Assembly (NCBI RefSeq): GCF_017795745.1
Contig: NZ_CP059067.1
Coordinates: 2,790,001-2,854,000, forward strand
Source of the DNA: Rhizobacter sp. AJA081-3
Lineage (GTDB): Bacteria; Pseudomonadota; Gammaproteobacteria; Burkholderiales; Burkholderiaceae_C
Direction: 5' to 3'
DNA: 64,000 bases
In this document: positions 29,223 to 38,253 of the stretch, piece by piece
How the letters are laid out: the number at the start of each line of letters is the position of its first letter
Position numbering within the stretch: the first letter of the stretch is position 1
Position numbers and translations under genes: made by a program
The notes under the pieces: model-generated
Databases searched by the model: none
Seen by the model: the letters and a program-made list of their open reading frames with translations, nothing else
What the model was told of the DNA's origin: nothing

Positions 29223-30064
29223 GCGAGAAAGTGGCGCGTCACCGCATCGGCATCGAAGGCGCCCTCGATGAACATCGGCGCCAGACGGCGCGCGCGGAAG
29301 GCCTGCAGCAGCGCCTGCCGCCGCTCGTCGTGTGCCGCCACCCAGCGCTCGCGCAGCGCCGGGCGCCACCACAACCAGCGCTGTTCGCCGCTCTCCGGCT
29401 CTCGCACCTGCGCCAGGCCGCGCGTCGCCCCGAGCGCGAACTCGGCCGGCTGCCACAGCACGATGGGCACCACGTCGTGCGAGGCCAGGCTGTCGAGCAC
29501 CGCCTCGACTTCGGCCAGCGGCAGATGAAAGTCCGACACCAGGAACACCAGCGCGCGCTGGCGCGGCAGGTGCCGGTGCGCCTCGCGCAGCGCCCGCGCC
29601 GATCGGCCCTGCGGCTGCAGCGTGCGCAGGCGCTGTGCCAGCGCCACGCCGGCGCCGCGCACGCGCGACTGCAGCTGCGTGAAAGCTGGCTGCACGCGTT
29701 CGTCGCAGCCGACGAAGCCGAAGCTGTCGCCGGTGCGCCAGGCCGACCAGGCCAGGCTCTCGGCGAAGTCGGCGAGCACCTCGAGCTTGCGCTGCGCACC
29801 CTCGAAGCCCATCGAGGCCGACAGGTCGGCGACCATCGCCACGGGGATCGACTTGCGCTCGCTGTGCAGGCGCACGATCCAGCCGCCGAAAGGGTCGCGC
29901 AGGCTGGCATGAAGGTCCAGCCGCCGCACGTCGGGTGCATCCTGCAGCGCCGCATGGCCGCGGAACTCGAAGCCGCTGCTGCCGCTGCGGCTGCGGTGGT
30001 GGCCCGGGAACAGGCCCACCGCCGCGCCGGCGACGCGGTAGTGCAGCTCACGGATGCGCGTCAT
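29219..30064 (-). CDS. mxaS: MxaS-like DUF58/VWA protein
   Basis: This 281-residue protein contains a DUF58 signature (GHHRSRSGSSGFEF, followed by DVRRLDLHASLRD) and a VWA-like fold with DLSASM. It has no signal peptide. In MoxR operons the DUF58 protein is the direct partner of the ATPase; here that ATPase is the gene just upstream (seven bp away). Gene order and type match MxaS. Confidence 0.82.
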   Translation of the reverse strand: MTRIRELHYRVAGAAVGLFPGHHRSRSGSSGFEFRGHAALQDAPDVRRLDLHASLRDPFGGWIVRLHSERKSIPVAMVADLSASMGFEGAQRKLEVLADFAESLAWSAWRTGDSFGFVGCDERVQPAFTQLQSRVRGAGVALAQRLRTLQPQGRSARALREAHRHLPRQRALVFLVSDFHLPLAEVEAVLDSLASHDVVPIVLWQPAEFALGATRGLAQVREPESGEQRWLWWRPALRERWVAAHDERRQALLQAFRARRLAPMFIEGAFDADAVTRHFLA

Positions 30065-30071
30065 CGCGACG

Positions 30072-31094
30072 TCAAGGCGCAGCGACCGCCGCCACGATCG
30101 CCGACATCAGCCGCGGCGAGATCTCGTGCCGGTGCAGCTCGAACACCGGCTGGTAGCACAGGCGGTGCGCGATGGTCTCGACGAAGACGGCCTGCACATC
30201 CTCCGGCGTGACGTAGCCGCGCCCTTCGAGCCAGGCGGCCACGCGCGCCGCACGCAGCAGCAGGCTCATGCCGCGCGGGCTGGCGCCGGCGAGCATCAGC
30301 TGCGCGGTGTCGAGATCCGACAGCGTCACGCCGAACTTGGCCGGCTCGGCGGTGGCGCGCCACAGCCCGAGCGCGTAGTTCTGCAGCGCGTCGGAGGCCT
30401 GCACGCTGTGCTGGATCACCTCGGCCAGCGCGTTGAGTTCGCGGTGCGGCACCATCGCCGCCTGCAGCGCGCCGACCAGGCGGTCGGTGTCGTGGAAGCG
30501 CGGGTCGAACATCAGCGCGCGGCGCTGCGCGTCGTCGGCCGGCGCGTCGATGGTGATCTCCATCATGAATCGGTCGCGCGCGGCCGACGAGATCTCGAAG
30601 GTCTCCTCGCGCTCGACGCGGTTGCGGTCGGCGAACACCAGCAGGTGCGGGAAGTGGAACTCGCGGTTGAAGGCCGACACGCTGCGCTCGGCCATCACGC
30701 GCAGCAGCAGCGCATGCACCTGAGGGCGCGCACGGTTGATCTCGTTGAAGAAGAAGATCGCCAGGTCTTCGCCGTGGCGGATCAGCGGCCCGGGTTCGAC
30801 GGCTGGGCGGCCCTGTTCGCTGATGTAGGTGTAGTAGACGAGGTCGTTGGGCATCAGGTCGACCGTGCCCTCGGTGCGCGCGAAGGCGCCGCCGAGCACC
30901 TGCGCGAAGGCGCGCAGCAGCGTCGTCTTGCCCACGCCCACATCGCCCTGCAGCAGCACGTGGCCGCGAGCGAACACCGCGGTGTTGACCAGCCGCAGCA
31001 CGCGCGCCTGGCCGATCACCGCCTTGCCGACTTCAGCTTCCAGGGTCAGGGCCCGCTGCCGCCAATCGGCGAGCAGCGCATCGTTGCGGTCCAT
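30072..31094 (-). CDS. mxaR: MxaR, MoxR-type AAA ATPase
   Basis: This 340-residue ATPase has Walker A GDVGVGKTT (50-58), Walker B IFFFNEINRA (with Asn replacing the usual Asp before Glu) and the C-terminal lid typical of MoxR. It gave the MoxR family its name through its role in methanol dehydrogenase maturation. The ATG at 31094 has AAGGA seven nt upstream and is preferred to an opening 114 nt earlier. It begins the six-gene mxaRSACKL run; no mxaF, J, G or I occurs in the window. Confidence 0.88.
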   Translation of the reverse strand: MDRNDALLADWRQRALTLEAEVGKAVIGQARVLRLVNTAVFARGHVLLQGDVGVGKTTLLRAFAQVLGGAFARTEGTVDLMPNDLVYYTYISEQGRPAVEPGPLIRHGEDLAIFFFNEINRARPQVHALLLRVMAERSVSAFNREFHFPHLLVFADRNRVEREETFEISSAARDRFMMEITIDAPADDAQRRALMFDPRFHDTDRLVGALQAAMVPHRELNALAEVIQHSVQASDALQNYALGLWRATAEPAKFGVTLSDLDTAQLMLAGASPRGMSLLLRAARVAAWLEGRGYVTPEDVQAVFVETIAHRLCYQPVFELHRHEISPRLMSAIVAAVAAP

Positions 31095-31228
31095 GCGGCG
31101 TCCTTCGTTGCACCTGCGTGATCGTGCCACGGTCTGGCACAGTGTGCGCCAGGGGCGGCACAGCAGGCCCGGATCGGCGCTGCACCGACCCGGGGAAGCA
31201 AGAGGCAAGCCGCCGCGCAGCGGCAGGT

Positions 31229-33505
31229 TCAGAACTGCAGGCGCACGCCCAGCCAGGCGGCACGCGGCGCACCGGGGCCGACGAACTGCTCGGCCCGCCA
31301 GTCGGCCGGTGCCTGGATCGCGCCGGCGGCGTCGAAGGCGTTCTCGCCCAGGATGCCGGCACTGCCGTAGCGGCGGTCGAACAGGTTGCTGACCTTGCCG
31401 AACAACTCGACGTTGGCGGTGGGCTTCCAGCTCGCCGTCATGTCGACCACGGCGAAGCCGCCGACCCGGCCCTTGCCGTTGAAGTCGACGCCATCGGGCT
31501 GGTGCGCGTTGTTTTCGTTGCCCCGCACGAACTGGCCCGAGTAGGCGCGCAGCTGCGTGCCGACGCTCCAGCCCGCAGCCGGCTGCCAGTCGGCGCCGAG
31601 CTTGAAGCTGTGCTGGGGCAGGCCGGGGATGCGGTTGCCCGGGCGCACCTCGATCTCGTCGTCGCCGGTGCAGGCGGCGCTGGTCTCGGCGGTGCTGTTG
31701 CCTTCGGCCACGATGCAGGCCGAGGATTCGTAGGTCGCGCGCAGGTAGCTGTACGAGGCCGACCAGCCGAAGCTGCTGTACTGCTGAGCCAGGCCGAGTT
31801 CGAGGCCCTGCCGCTGCGTGCGGCCGAAGTTGGTGAAGTAGCCGGCCGCCAGCCCGTTGCTGATGAACAGCAGGTCGTCACTGTTCACCGTGTGGAACAG
31901 CGCGGCGTTCCACTGCAGCTGCGGCGCGAACTTGCCGCGGGCGCCGAGTTCCAGCGTGCGCGAGACCACCTGCTTGAGCGGCGGGTCGGATTGCAGCGCA
32001 TTGGGCAGCACGCAGGCGTTGGCCGGATCGGAGCAGCCCAGCTCGATCGGGCTGGGCGCGCGGTTGCCCTGGCTGAGGCTGCCGAACAGCGTGAGCGTCG
32101 GAGCGGCCTGCCAGGTCAGGCCGGCGGCGGGGTTGAACTTGCGGTAGCGGCCCTCGCCGTCGAGCGTGGTCGGCAGGCCGAGCGTGATGCGACCGTCGTC
32201 GACGGTGCTCACGCGGGTGTCGTTGTAGCGGCCAGACAGCGTGAGCTGCAGGTTGGGCTGCAGCGAGATCAGGTCGTGCACATAGAGGCTGGTGGTGCGG
32301 CTCTTGCCGGAGATCAGCGCATCGACCTCCGGGTCGTCGGTCGGGACCACCGCGCGCGTGGCGTCGAGGTCGCCTTCGGCCTCGGTCTGCTCGAAGTTGC
32401 TGCGCGAGCGGTCGATCGAGACCCCGACCGTCAACTGCTGGCTCGCCAGCCTGTGCGTGGACTGAAGCGCCAGGCCCTCGCCGCGCTGATGGGTCTTGGT
32501 GCGGTTCTCGACGCCGGTTTCCGTCACGGTGGGCGGGTCGTAGTCGTCGTTCAGGTCGCCATTGAGCGTGGCCGTGCGCGAGCGGCGCACATAGGCAGTG
32601 GCCGCCAGCTGGTGCGTCGCGCTGACCTCGTAGCTGGCGTTGAGCGCCAGCATGGTCATCTTCGTCTTCGTCTGGTCAGGCCGCGTGTAGACCTGCGCCC
32701 GGTTCTGCTCGAGCATCGACTCGGGAAGCAGGCCATTGCCAATGAGGGTGTTGTTCGCATGGGTGAGGCTCAGCGACCAGGACAGATCGCCCAGGTGCTG
32801 ACCGCCCTTGACGAACAGCTGCTTCACCTTCGACGGCGAGTACTCGCGCCAGCCATCTTCGTCGAACATGCTGGCGGCGAGGAACAGATGGCCTGTCTCG
32901 CCAAGCCGGCGACCGTGCGTCACTTCGCCGGAGAAGCGCTTGAACGAGCCGGCCTGCAGCTCGACCTCGGTGCCGGGGTGGCTGTCGCCGCTCTTCGTCT
33001 GCAGCGTCAGCGCGCCGCCCAGCGTGTTCAGGCCGAACACCGGGTTCGAGCCCGGCAGCAGCGTCAGGTTGGCCAGCGCGGCACGGGGCACCAGGTCCCA
33101 GTTGACGACGTCGCCGAACGGGTCGTTGATGCGCACGCCGTCCTGGAACACCGACAGGCCCTGCGGCGTGCCCAGCAGCGGGCTGGCGGTGAAGCCGCGG
33201 TAGTTGACGTCCATCTGGTAGGGGTTGCCCTGCACTTCGTTGACGTTGGCGCTGGGCATCAGCGTCGTCATCGCGTCGGGCAGGTTCAGGCTCTGCGTCT
33301 GGCGCAGCCGCTTGTCACCCAGTGTCTGCACGTTCGACGGGATCTGGTCCTTGGGCACGCCGATGCCGGGCACGGGGGTCGCGCCGACGACTTCGACGGA
33401 CGGCAGGGTCTGGCCGGACTGCGCTTGCGCGATGCCGGCGATCAGCGTCAGGCTGGCCAGCGCCAGGGGTTGCAGGCGCCAGCGCGGCGTGCGGATGGTG
33501 TTCAT
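31229..33505 (-). CDS. TonB-dependent receptor, candidate lanthanide/lanthanophore importer
   Basis: This 758-residue outer-membrane protein has a signal peptide (ending AQAQ, about residue 29), then a plug domain (LPDAMTTLMPSANVNEVQGN, with DGVRINDPFGD) and a 22-strand barrel. It ends in the aromatic C-terminal signature LGVRLQF. A GAGGAG site precedes the ATG at 33505. The gene lies between mxaR and an orphan regulator in the same run as lut-like ABC genes opposite xoxF. By analogy to LutH this suggests lanthanide uptake; iron or another metal chelate cannot be excluded. Confidence 0.9.
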   Translation of the reverse strand: MNTIRTPRWRLQPLALASLTLIAGIAQAQSGQTLPSVEVVGATPVPGIGVPKDQIPSNVQTLGDKRLRQTQSLNLPDAMTTLMPSANVNEVQGNPYQMDVNYRGFTASPLLGTPQGLSVFQDGVRINDPFGDVVNWDLVPRAALANLTLLPGSNPVFGLNTLGGALTLQTKSGDSHPGTEVELQAGSFKRFSGEVTHGRRLGETGHLFLAASMFDEDGWREYSPSKVKQLFVKGGQHLGDLSWSLSLTHANNTLIGNGLLPESMLEQNRAQVYTRPDQTKTKMTMLALNASYEVSATHQLAATAYVRRSRTATLNGDLNDDYDPPTVTETGVENRTKTHQRGEGLALQSTHRLASQQLTVGVSIDRSRSNFEQTEAEGDLDATRAVVPTDDPEVDALISGKSRTTSLYVHDLISLQPNLQLTLSGRYNDTRVSTVDDGRITLGLPTTLDGEGRYRKFNPAAGLTWQAAPTLTLFGSLSQGNRAPSPIELGCSDPANACVLPNALQSDPPLKQVVSRTLELGARGKFAPQLQWNAALFHTVNSDDLLFISNGLAAGYFTNFGRTQRQGLELGLAQQYSSFGWSASYSYLRATYESSACIVAEGNSTAETSAACTGDDEIEVRPGNRIPGLPQHSFKLGADWQPAAGWSVGTQLRAYSGQFVRGNENNAHQPDGVDFNGKGRVGGFAVVDMTASWKPTANVELFGKVSNLFDRRYGSAGILGENAFDAAGAIQAPADWRAEQFVGPGAPRAAWLGVRLQF

Positions 33506-33593
33506 GGGTCTCCTCGAATAGGCCACCGTCTTGGGTGCGGCGAGCGCGACGCCGACGCTATCGAACGGCACCGAGGCGATCCAGGGAATTCTT

Positions 33594-33606
33594 CCCGCCG
33601 TGGCGC
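33594..33606. promoter_or_regulatory. Short dyad upstream of the TonB receptor gene
   Basis: GGGAA-TTC-TTCCC is a perfect 5-bp dyad about 90 nt before the receptor start, in the 114-bp gap after the response regulator gene. It could be a binding site for a regulator. The evidence is only its symmetry and position. Confidence 0.25.
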
Positions 33607-33619
33607 GGGACCGTGAGGT

Positions 33620-34258
33620 TCAGACCGGCCCGCTCTCGATCACGCGGTGCCGGATCGCCAGGTGCACCAGCGCCGCCGAAGTGGCCACGCCGAGCTTTTC
33701 CTTGATGGCGGTCTGGTGGTTCGAGACCGTCTTGGCGCTGAGGTTGAGCGCCTGCGCGCACTGCGCCGCCGACTCGCCCAGAGCAAGGCGACGGAACACC
33801 TCGAACTCGCGCGCGCTCAGCGTCGCCAGTCGCTCGGTCTCGTCCAGCGGATCGCGCTGCAGCAGTTCGGCGGGCAACTCGGGCGCCAGGTAGCGGCGGC
33901 CCGCATGCAGCGCGCGCACACCGTCGACCAGGCATTCCGGCGGGCTCGATTTCGGGATGTAGCCGCGCGCGCCGGCTTCCAGCGCGCGCCTGACCAGCAT
34001 GGCGCCGTCGTGCATGCTGAACACAAGCAGGCGCGCATCGGCCTTGCGCTGACAGACGCGCCGGATCAGCTCCATGCCGCCTGAGGGCATGGACAGATCG
34101 GTGACCATCACGTCGGGTTGGTGCTCGACCCAGGCCAGGTAGGCCTCCTGGCCATCGTTCGCATCGGCCACGACACGGATGTCGCCGGCCTGCTCGAGCA
34201 AGCGCTGGTAGCCGGCGCGCACCACCGGGTGGTCGTCGGCGATCAGCACGCGGATCAC
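33620..34258 (-). CDS. NarL/LuxR-family response regulator (orphan)
   Basis: From the GTG at 34258 this is a 212-residue regulator. The receiver domain has the acidic pair D8-D9, phospho-acceptor D54 (VTDLSMP) and the switch Lys in IPKSS. The C-terminal LuxR helix-turn-helix reads LSAREFEVFRRLALGESAAQCAQALNLSAKTVSNH. No kinase gene adjoins it; the nearest kinase is at 54.5 kb with its own regulator. Its position inside the lut/mxa run suggests control of methanol oxidation or metal uptake. A GTG at 34273 would add five residues. Confidence 0.9.
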   Translation of the reverse strand: MIRVLIADDHPVVRAGYQRLLEQAGDIRVVADANDGQEAYLAWVEHQPDVMVTDLSMPSGGMELIRRVCQRKADARLLVFSMHDGAMLVRRALEAGARGYIPKSSPPECLVDGVRALHAGRRYLAPELPAELLQRDPLDETERLATLSAREFEVFRRLALGESAAQCAQALNLSAKTVSNHQTAIKEKLGVATSAALVHLAIRHRVIESGPV

Positions 34259-34285
34259 CGCGCACCTCGCCACAGGCCAGGTTGC

Positions 34286-35269
34286 TCAGCCCGGCGCACG
34301 CGCCATCCCCATGCGCTGCACGGCAATCCTCTCCTTGGCGTACTCCTCACGCAGCCACTGGCCGTACTCGGCAGGGCCGAGGTAGTTGAGTTCCTGGTCG
34401 TACTTGCCGATCTCGTGCACGAACGCCGGATCGAACATCGCCTTGCGGAAGGCCTCGTGCAGCGTCGAGACGACGGCCGCCGACATGCCGCGCGGGCCGC
34501 CCAGGCCATAGGGCGACATGGCGACGATCGGGTAGCCGAGTTCCTTGAGCGTGGGCACGCTCGGCCAGCGTGGCGAACGCTTGGCCGCGAAAGTGGCCAG
34601 CAGCCGCAGCCGCCCCGAATCGACGAAGGGCGCGAAGCCGGTGGAATTGACGCCCACCATCACCTGCCCGGTGTCCACCGCCAGCACCTGCTCCGAGGTG
34701 CCCTTGTAGGGCACGTGGATGTACTTCATGCCGCGCGCGGTGAACAGTTCCTCGAGCACCATGTGCGGCGTGGTGCCCACGCCGTTGGTGGCGATGCTCA
34801 GTTCGCCGGGCCGCGCCTTCGCGAAGGCGAACAGGTCGTCGAGCGTGCGAAAACCGCTGGCGGCCTGCACCAGCACGCCGAAGGTGACGCCGGAGATCTG
34901 GATGATCGGCGTGACGTCGCGGATCGGATCCCACAGCACCTTCTGCGTGAAGGGCACGCGCAGTATCGGCTGCGGCAGCTGCGCGATGGTGTACCCATCT
35001 GGTTCGGCCTGCTGCAGGATCGGCATGGCCAGCGTGCCACCGGCGCCGGGCCGGTTTTCGACCAGCACGCGCTGGCGCAGCTGGCGGCCGGCGAGTTCGG
35101 CGAGCAGCCGCATGGTGATGTCGGTCGCGCCGCCGGCCGCCCACGGCACCCACAGCGTGACCGGACGCGTCGGGAAGGCATCGCTGGCGCGCGTCGGCGC
35201 CGCGTGCGCCGTGCCGATCGCCGCCATCGAGGCCAGCCAGCGCCGGCGTGTCCAGAGCGCCGCGTTCAC
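34286..35269 (-). CDS. Bug/TctC-family periplasmic solute receptor (orphan)
   Basis: This 327-residue protein has a twin-arginine-like leader (RRRWLASMAAIGTAHA) and the Bug-family core: FPTRPVTLWVPWAAGGATDI, VENRPGAGGTLA and the ATNGVGTTPH region. Bug receptors usually bind carboxylates for a tripartite TctABC transporter, but no tctA or tctB is nearby. Its start overlaps the stop of the ABC permease gene as ATGA, so it is translated with that transporter. The ligand is unknown; a carboxylate or a metal-carboxylate complex are possibilities. Confidence 0.88.
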   Translation of the reverse strand: MNAALWTRRRWLASMAAIGTAHAAPTRASDAFPTRPVTLWVPWAAGGATDITMRLLAELAGRQLRQRVLVENRPGAGGTLAMPILQQAEPDGYTIAQLPQPILRVPFTQKVLWDPIRDVTPIIQISGVTFGVLVQAASGFRTLDDLFAFAKARPGELSIATNGVGTTPHMVLEELFTARGMKYIHVPYKGTSEQVLAVDTGQVMVGVNSTGFAPFVDSGRLRLLATFAAKRSPRWPSVPTLKELGYPIVAMSPYGLGGPRGMSAAVVSTLHEAFRKAMFDPAFVHEIGKYDQELNYLGPAEYGQWLREEYAKERIAVQRMGMARAPG

Positions 35270-36126
35270 GAGCCGCCCCCCCGCTTGGTCAGGCCGCCGA
35301 AGCCGCGCTGCGGGTCATAGCCCCAGCAGGCCAGGCCGAAGAACACCGCCAGGCAGCCGAGCACCACCCACGGCGCCAGCCCCGGGTCCTTGCCATACAG
35401 GGCGAAGCGGATCCATTCGACCGCATGCGTGAACGGGTTGAAGCGGGCCAGCTGATAGACCCACTCGGCGCCCGATTCCTGCAGCTTCCACAGCGGGTAC
35501 AGCGCGGTCGACATGAAGTACATCGGGAAGATGACGAAGTTCATCGTGCCGGCGAAGTTCTCGAGTTGCTTGATGTGCACCGACAGCAGCAGGCCGAGCG
35601 CGCCGAGCATCAGCGCGCCGGCGAGCAGCGCCACGAGCGCGTGAAGCACGCTCCACTCGAACACCGGCAGATCGGTGCCCAGCAGCAGCGCCACGATCAC
35701 GAAGGCCAGCGCCTGCAGCACCGACAGCAGCGCCGTCGCGCACAGCTTGCAGAACAGCAGCCACGAGCGCGGCAGCGGCGCGGTGAGCAGCAGCCGCATC
35801 AGGCCCATCTCGCGGTCGTAGACCATGGCCAGCGACGACTGCATGCCGTTGAACAGCAGCACCATGCCGATCAGGCCCGGCGCGATGTAGACGTCGTAGG
35901 GGATGTAGGTGTCGTAGGGCTCGACGATGGCCACGCCGAACACGTTGCGAAAGCCCGCGGCAAACACTGCCAGCCACAGCAGCGGCCGCACCAGTGCCGA
36001 AACGAGCCTGCCGGTCTGCTGGGAGAACTTCAGCACCTCGCGCAGCACGATCGCGCGCATCGCCTGCAGCGCATGCGGTACGCCGCGGCGCAGCCCGGTG
36101 GCGGGGGTCAGCGCGGCGCTTTGCAT
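35266..36126 (-). CDS. ABC-2 type permease, PQQ-alcohol-dehydrogenase-associated (LutF-like)
   Basis: This 286-residue inner-membrane protein has about six helices and the ABC-2 permease pattern (YDREMGLMRLLLTAPLPRSW, then PLWKLQESGAEWVYQLARFNPFTHAVEW). A GGAGA site precedes the ATG at 36126. It overlaps the upstream binding-protein gene by 19 nt. Such permeases accompany quinoprotein dehydrogenases in many proteobacteria, and in Methylobacterium the equivalent lut genes carry lanthanides. ABC-2 permeases often export, so direction should be treated as open. Confidence 0.87.
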   Translation of the reverse strand: MQSAALTPATGLRRGVPHALQAMRAIVLREVLKFSQQTGRLVSALVRPLLWLAVFAAGFRNVFGVAIVEPYDTYIPYDVYIAPGLIGMVLLFNGMQSSLAMVYDREMGLMRLLLTAPLPRSWLLFCKLCATALLSVLQALAFVIVALLLGTDLPVFEWSVLHALVALLAGALMLGALGLLLSVHIKQLENFAGTMNFVIFPMYFMSTALYPLWKLQESGAEWVYQLARFNPFTHAVEWIRFALYGKDPGLAPWVVLGCLAVFFGLACWGYDPQRGFGGLTKRGGGS

Positions 36127-37262
36127 AGTTTCTCCGGCGCATCGGCGCCCAGGGTGTCGAGCACGTTGCTCGGGTGCAGCAGGCCTTCGATCGGCGCCTG
36201 CGAAATGACGCCCTGTCCGTCGGTGAGCAGCAAGGTCTGGCGCAGCTGGCCGTCCCACGCGCGGAAAGTCATCGCCGTGCCCTTGGAGCCGTCGACCGGG
36301 GTCCTGGCCAGCGCCTGAGCCCAGGCGGCGTTCGGGCCCTTGGGCGCCGCCACGGCGGCACCCACCAGCGCCTTGCCGGCCATCCAGGCCGACCAGTCGT
36401 GCGCCGTCATCGGCCGCCGGGTGGCCTTGGCAAAGCGGCGCGAGACCTGCGGCGCGCCGAAGCGCTCGAACTGCGCATGCCAGGCCACGGCGACAAGGCC
36501 GGCGTCACCGACCACCGGCCGCGGCAGCACGGTGCGGTAGGGCAGCGAGCGGGCAAATTCGCCGTCGCTGTCGACCACCCAGACGGCGTCGTAGTTCGCG
36601 CCGGCGGTCAGCAGCAGCGGGTTGGCGAGGTCGCGCTCGCGTGGATCCGCCGACATCTTGAAAGGCTTGCTCGCCACCGCCTTCAGGCCATAGCGCTTCA
36701 TCGAGGCCTGCACGGTGGCCGCCCGCAACTGGTCTGCAGGGCTCGGGCCGACCAGCAGGAGCAACTGGGTCCATTTGCGCGACACCAGGGTCTGGGCGAG
36801 TGCATCGGCGCGCATGCGCTCGCTGGGCATCAGATGAAAGAGCCTGGCGCGGCAATCCTGCGCGCGCAGCCGGTCTGCCGGATCGGCGAGATTGAGCACC
36901 GGCAGCTTGACCGCATCGACGACGGCCAGCAGCCAGTCGGTCGGCAGGTCGACGAGCAGCACGGCGGCACCGGCCTTCTCGGCAGCCAATGCGGCCGCTC
37001 GCGCCGCATCGAGCGAGGCGGCTGCCTGCGTCGTCACCGCGACACCGGCTTGCGCCGCGTCGAGCTCGAACTGGCCTTCCTCGAGGGCCATCTGCACGCC
37101 ATCGCCGGCGGGGCCGGTCGGGTGGCCGAGATAGGCGCGTTCGGCGCGCGAGCGCTCCAGCCGCGTGTCGTCCGCCGGGACCAGCAGCGTCGCCTTCAGG
37201 GTGGCGGCGACCGCGGGAGCCGTGGCCAATGCCAAGGCCAGCGCCAGGGCGGGAACTCTCAT
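36108..37262 (-). CDS. ABC transporter substrate-binding protein, PQQ-associated (LutA-like)
   Basis: This 384-residue protein has a signal peptide (MRVPALALALALATAPAVAA) and a two-lobed periplasmic-binding fold of the branched-chain amino acid-binding type. The lobes include LLVPADDTRLERSRAERAYLG and LLLVGPSPADQLRAATVQ. NCBI families link this type to PQQ-dependent alcohol dehydrogenase systems. It sits between the propeller gene (ATGA overlap) and the permease. The ligand is not established from sequence. Confidence 0.85.
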   Translation of the reverse strand: MRVPALALALALATAPAVAATLKATLLVPADDTRLERSRAERAYLGHPTGPAGDGVQMALEEGQFELDAAQAGVAVTTQAAASLDAARAAALAAEKAGAAVLLVDLPTDWLLAVVDAVKLPVLNLADPADRLRAQDCRARLFHLMPSERMRADALAQTLVSRKWTQLLLLVGPSPADQLRAATVQASMKRYGLKAVASKPFKMSADPRERDLANPLLLTAGANYDAVWVVDSDGEFARSLPYRTVLPRPVVGDAGLVAVAWHAQFERFGAPQVSRRFAKATRRPMTAHDWSAWMAGKALVGAAVAAPKGPNAAWAQALARTPVDGSKGTAMTFRAWDGQLRQTLLLTDGQGVISQAPIEGLLHPSNVLDTLGADAPEKLCKAPR

Positions 37263-38233
37263 TCCACCACCACCAGGCCGTAGGGAACGCGTCCGACGGG
37301 AATGCTCTTGATCGCCTTGGCGGCCGCCACGTCGACGACAGTGACATCGTCGCTCAGGCCATTGACGACCCACAGGCGCGCCTCGGCCTTGTCGAGCGTG
37401 ACGTTCCAGGCCCGCTTGCCCACCAGCACCAGGTCGGTGACCTTGCGCCCCGGCACGTCGACAAAGGCCACGTGGTTGGCCTTGCCCAGCGACACGAAGG
37501 CGCGCTTGCCGTCGCGCGTCATGGTGATGCCCACCGGAGAGATGTCCTCGGCACGCGCCCCCTTGACGGCGAACTTGATGCTGCCGAGCACGCTGTGGTC
37601 AGCGGTGGAGACAATGCTCACGCTCGCATCCAGCTCGTTGGTGACCCACAGCTCCTTGCCGTCGGGCGTGATCGCCATGCGCCGCGGGCGCTTGCCGACC
37701 TTGATGTTCTTCACCACCTTGGCGGTGGCCACGTCGATCACGTGAACCAGGCTGGCCACCTCGGAGGTGACGTACAGCGTCTTGCCGTCGGCGCTGAGCT
37801 TCACGCCCTCGGGCTCCTTGCCCACCTTGACGGCCTGCAGCTGCTTGCCGCTGGCCGCGTCGATGAAGCTCGCCTCGCCTTCGTCCTCGTTCGACACGTA
37901 GATCGTCTTGCCGTCCGGCGACAGGTCGAAGGCCTCCGGCTCGTCGCCCAGCGGCACGCGCCGCACCGACTTGCCGGTGGCCGGGTCGATGATGTCGGCG
38001 GCGTTCGAATCCGTGCAGGCGACCATCAGATTGCCATCGGGCATGCGCTGGATGTGGCGGCCACGCTTGCAGGTCGGGATGGTGCCCTTCACCGCCAGCG
38101 TCTTGGTGTCGATCAGCGTCAGTGCGTCGTCCTTCTCGCTGCTGACATAGGCGGTGCCCTGGGCGGCGGCAGCCGTGGCGGCCAGGGCGAGCGTCAGCGC
38201 GATCAGCGGGCGGGCAGTGGTCAGCATGGGCAT
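37259..38233 (-). CDS. Periplasmic YVTN-type beta-propeller, PQQ-associated
   Basis: This 324-residue exported protein has a signal peptide (ending AAAAQ) and about seven propeller blades of the YVTN type, such as AYVSSEKDDALTLIDTKTL, TIYVSNEDEGEASFID and LYVTSEVASLVHVIDV. AAGGA lies four nt before the ATG at 38233; ATGs at 38245 and 38227 are alternatives. Its family recurs beside quinoprotein dehydrogenases. A related propeller, LutD, binds lanthanides, so a metal-shuttle role is plausible here. A second propeller is at 45636. Confidence 0.85.
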   Translation of the reverse strand: MPMLTTARPLIALTLALAATAAAAQGTAYVSSEKDDALTLIDTKTLAVKGTIPTCKRGRHIQRMPDGNLMVACTDSNAADIIDPATGKSVRRVPLGDEPEAFDLSPDGKTIYVSNEDEGEASFIDAASGKQLQAVKVGKEPEGVKLSADGKTLYVTSEVASLVHVIDVATAKVVKNIKVGKRPRRMAITPDGKELWVTNELDASVSIVSTADHSVLGSIKFAVKGARAEDISPVGITMTRDGKRAFVSLGKANHVAFVDVPGRKVTDLVLVGKRAWNVTLDKAEARLWVVNGLSDDVTVVDVAAAKAIKSIPVGRVPYGLVVVE

Positions 38234-38253
38234 CGTTCCTTGCATCGTTCGTG

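Noticed and set aside
31095-31145. A sigma-54-like TGGCACG element upstream of mxaR, within a GTGCCA/TGGCAC dyad
   Set aside because: The expected -12 GC falls one base out of register, so the match does not meet the fixed spacing of sigma-54 promoters.
31229-33505. Calling the TonB receptor an iron-siderophore receptor
   Set aside because: Only the general plug and barrel features are visible; the genomic context favours lanthanides, so no substrate was put in the name as certain.
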